64,000 nt of DNA. It comes from Megasphaera paucivorans. GTDB lineage: Bacteria > Bacillota > Negativicutes > Veillonellales > Megasphaeraceae. The stretch's first letter is position 1, and each line of letters opens with the position of its first letter. A program made the position numbers and the translations under genes. Under the pieces are notes generated by a model. The model made no database searches and was not told the DNA's origin. It was given only the letters and a program-made list of their open reading frames with translations. This document shows positions 62,354-64,000 of the stretch, piece after piece. The stretch is from the NCBI RefSeq assembly GCF_900103535.1, contig NZ_FNHQ01000007.1, positions 49,379 through 113,378 on the forward strand, written 5' to 3'.

Positions 62354-62440
62354 CATAGGGGAGCTCGATTTGGCTGAGAGGAGGACACCTGTCTTCGACC
62401 CTGAAACCTGATGTGGATAATCCCACCGGAGGAAACAACA
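62354..62440 (+). ncRNA. Thiamine pyrophosphate (THI-box) riboswitch
   Basis: The aptamer shows the conserved blocks GGGGAGCTC (62358-62366), GGCTGAGAG (62372-62380), GACCCTGAAACCTGAT (62397-62412), and GGATAATCCCACCGGAGGAAACA. These match the TPP consensus. Bound TPP would favour the downstream terminator and switch off cytX. Confidence 0.95.
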
Positions 62441-62451
62441 ATGGTTTTAAA

Positions 62452-62483
62452 AGAGAGCATCTATGTGGATGTTCTCTTTTTTT
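62452..62483 (+). terminator. Riboswitch expression-platform terminator
   Basis: AGAGAGCATC (62452-62461) and GATGTTCTCT (62468-62477), with one G-U pair, form a stem followed by a run of T to 62483. It lies between the TPP aptamer and the cytX ribosome site. Confidence 0.88.
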
Positions 62484-62505
62484 ATGTGGAAAGGAAGAAC
62501 GATAT

Positions 62506-63672
62506 ATGAATGAAGACAAGACATCAGTTTTTGCAAATGGTCTTTTATGGTTTGGAGCCGGTATTTCTATTGCGGAAATATTGACAGGAATGCTGCTGGC
62601 TCCGCTAGGGATGGTGAAGGGTGCTGCGGCTATTATTATCGGGCATTGTATTGGCGGGATCGTTATGTATTATGCCGGTCTTATTGGCGGAAGAACGGGA
62701 CGTAACGCCATGGAAACAGTAGAACTTTCTTTTGGAAACAAAGGGGCGTTATTATTTGCCGGATTAAATGTCATACAACTTATTGGCTGGACTGCGGTAA
62801 TGATTGCCAGCGCTGCAGCGGCGGCTAATACGATTATTGATATTGGCACGGCAGGATGGACTATAGTTATTGGGCTGCTTATTGCAGGATGGGTTGTATT
62901 AGGATTGAAAAATTTGGGAAAAGTCAATATTGTGGTTATTGCTGCACTTTTGATTTTGACTTTTATTTTAAGCACGATTGTATTCCATGGAAATGGCACT
63001 CCCTTGCTGGGGGATTCACTGAGTTTTGGCAGCGCGGTAGAACTGGCGGCAGCCATGCCGTTATCTTGGCTGCCTCTTATTTCTGATTATACAAGAACCG
63101 CAGAAAGACCCCAAAAGGCAACGGCAATGAGCTGTGGAGCTTATTTTGTTGCCAGCTGCTGGATGTTTTTTATTGGAATGGGAGCCGCTTTGTTTACCGG
63201 ACAAGATGATATTGCTGCAATTATGCTGCAGGCAGGTTTGGGGTTTGCCGGCATTGTTGTTGTGCTTCTTTCTACGGTTACAACTACGTTTCTGGATGTT
63301 TTTTCCGCTGGTGTCAGCAGTCGCAATATAATTGGCGGTGTATCAGAGAAAACGCTGGCTTTGCTAGCGTGTGTGTGCGGAGTTATTTTAGCAATCTTTG
63401 CACAAGCAGAACAATTCCAGGATTTTCTTTATTTTATTGGTTCGGTTTTTGCTCCGATGACAGCCATTTTATTAGCGGATTATTTTATTTTGAAGAAAGA
63501 CAATTCCTCACAGTCTTGTAATTGGGAAAATGTCATCTTGTGGGGAATGGGGGTTGTTTTGTACCGTTTCTTTTTACATGTTGATACACCGCTGGGAAAT
63601 ACATTTCCTGTTGTGATTATTATGATGATGGTTAGTATATTTGTGCAAAAAATATTCCATTCATTTTCATGA
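62506..63672 (+). CDS. cytX: Hydroxymethylpyrimidine transporter CytX
   Basis: CytX is a permease of the nucleobase:cation symporter family (NCS1/codB-like) thought to take up the thiamine precursor hydroxymethylpyrimidine. The 388-residue protein has about 10 to 12 hydrophobic segments, beginning LLWFGAGISIAEILTGMLLAPLG and showing AMPLSWLPLISDYTRTAERP and VTTTFLDVFSAGVSS. TPP riboswitch control supports this role over cytosine transport. AAGGAAG at 62491-62497 sets ATG 62506; a longer frame from 62413 covers the riboswitch and is rejected. Thiamine biosynthetic genes are not adjacent. Confidence 0.92.
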   Translation: MNEDKTSVFANGLLWFGAGISIAEILTGMLLAPLGMVKGAAAIIIGHCIGGIVMYYAGLIGGRTGRNAMETVELSFGNKGALLFAGLNVIQLIGWTAVMIASAAAAANTIIDIGTAGWTIVIGLLIAGWVVLGLKNLGKVNIVVIAALLILTFILSTIVFHGNGTPLLGDSLSFGSAVELAAAMPLSWLPLISDYTRTAERPQKATAMSCGAYFVASCWMFFIGMGAALFTGQDDIAAIMLQAGLGFAGIVVVLLSTVTTTFLDVFSAGVSSRNIIGGVSEKTLALLACVCGVILAIFAQAEQFQDFLYFIGSVFAPMTAILLADYFILKKDNSSQSCNWENVILWGMGVVLYRFFLHVDTPLGNTFPVVIIMMMVSIFVQKIFHSFS

Positions 63673-63717
63673 TAGTATAAAATTTTATGTGTAAACTCTA
63701 AGAGGCCCATAGGAAAA

Positions 63718-63776
63718 GGAACCTCATTCCTGTATAGTGTTAAGTGCTAACAAAGACACTAAAGAAATGAGGTTCC
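63718..63776. repeat. Inverted repeat before the transposase start
   Basis: GGAACCTCATT (63718-63728) and AATGAGGTTCC (63766-63776) are exact 11-bp inverse copies with a 37-base loop, ending three bases before the transposase ATG. In read-through transcripts the stem would hide the start region, a known protection against expression from outside promoters in some insertion sequences. Confidence 0.8.
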
Positions 63777-63779
63777 CTA

Positions 63780-64000
63780 ATGTCAAATCTTAACACAAAA
63801 CTCATGCAAGCGCTAGTAGAAAAACAATCTGTTGAAGATGTCTTTCGTCAAGAACTTGAAGATGCCATCAACCAGTTGCTTAAGGTTGAACTTTCTAGTT
63901 TTCTAGGATATGAGAAACATAGTTCCAACGGCTGGTCTTCTGGTAATAGCCGCAACGGTTTTTATTCTCGCGAACTTCGCACGGAATATGGTACTTTACA
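63780..64000 (+). CDS. IS256-family transposase, N-terminal part
   Basis: An open frame from ATG 63780 runs off the right edge, giving 73 residues with KQSVEDVFRQELEDAINQLLK and the motif LSSFLGYEKHSSNGWSSGNSRNGFYSR, the conserved N-terminal IS256/mutator-type transposase block (normally ELxxFLGYExxER...NxRNGxYxR). The DDE catalytic residues lie beyond the window. Whether the gene is intact cannot be decided. Confidence 0.85.
   Translation, partial: MSNLNTKLMQALVEKQSVEDVFRQELEDAINQLLKVELSSFLGYEKHSSNGWSSGNSRNGFYSRELRTEYGTL

Larger units (their letters stand above)
63685..64000 (+). mobile_element. IS256-family insertion sequence, left part
   Basis: From about 63685 the sequence TGTGTAAACTCTAAGAGGCC resembles an IS256-type left end, and the transposase gene follows from 63780 and continues past the window edge. 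The element sits about 13 bases after the cytX stop, so it does not disrupt cytX. The exact terminal repeat and target duplication cannot be seen without the right end. Confidence 0.75.

Noticed and set aside
62413..62505. A start of cytX at 62413 that would add 31 residues
   Set aside because: The stretch is the end of the TPP aptamer and its terminator, with no ribosome site; ATG 62506 has AAGGAAG at a proper distance.
1..64000. CRISPR array, tRNA or rRNA genes
   Set aside because: No regularly spaced direct repeats and no tRNA- or rRNA-like sequence were noticed in the short intergenic regions. This was done by reading, so a covariance search could still find a small RNA gene.

Overview
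The window comes from a diderm Firmicute of the class Negativicutes, most likely in the Veillonella/Megasphaera/Dialister neighbourhood; the genus cannot be settled from sequence reading alone. The base composition is AT-rich by eye. Genes have strong Firmicutes-type Shine-Dalgarno sites, and regulation is typical of Firmicutes (T-box leader, FapR, Rex, an IspH-S1 fusion protein). Yet there is a complete lipid A/Kdo/Lpt export cluster, which among Firmicutes is expected only in outer-membrane lineages such as Negativicutes and Halanaerobiales.

Layout. 1-8.5 kb: a gene tail (probably scpB), then rluB, an HI0933-type flavoprotein, cmk, plsC, ispH-S1 fusion, der, plsY, rsmD, coaD (RNA modification, translation, phospholipid and CoA synthesis). 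8.5-16.5 kb: a coiled-coil protein, a SpoU methyltransferase, larB plus a free-standing C-terminal LarC domain, rnhC, a YdjC deacetylase, a sugar-nucleotide epimerase and an ACT protein-hom-thrB group. 16.5-27.6 kb: nudC, a T-box-controlled valS-folC unit, an O-antigen ligase-like membrane protein, rex with operator-like sites in its promoter, a convergent monofunctional transglycosylase and argGH. 27.6-28.0 kb is non-coding with a possible insertion-sequence remnant.

28.0-43.9 kb is the LPS block: lpxC, fabZ, lpxA, lpxI, lpxB, msbA, waaA, lpxK, kdsB, kdsA, kdsD, kdsC, lpxL, lptC, lptA, lptB and an LptF/G permease. It makes Kdo2-lipid A, flips it and starts its export; lpxD and LptD/E are not in the window. 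44-46.7 kb: DUF3084, an RNase H-fold (YqgF/RuvC-like) protein, a YitT membrane protein and a small PC4/YdbC protein. 47.1-54.7 kb: a FapR-controlled type II fatty acid operon (fapR, plsX, fabH, fabD, fabG, acpP, fabK, fabF) followed by rnc. FabZ is supplied from the LPS block, so the two clusters share the hydroxyacyl-ACP branch point.

54.8-64 kb: an Elp3-like radical SAM gene; on the minus strand a polar amino-acid ABC importer with two paralogous lipoprotein receptors and a leader attenuator; then a flavodoxin, a metallo-beta-lactamase-fold gene broken in a run of eight T, a LysE-type exporter, a TPP riboswitch controlling cytX, and an IS256-family insertion sequence running off the right edge.

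Most of the window is conserved housekeeping. The least expected items are the LarB/LarC2-only pair, the T8 frameshift, the terminator abutting the radical SAM start, the palindrome in the flavodoxin promoter and the possible IS remnant before lpxC.
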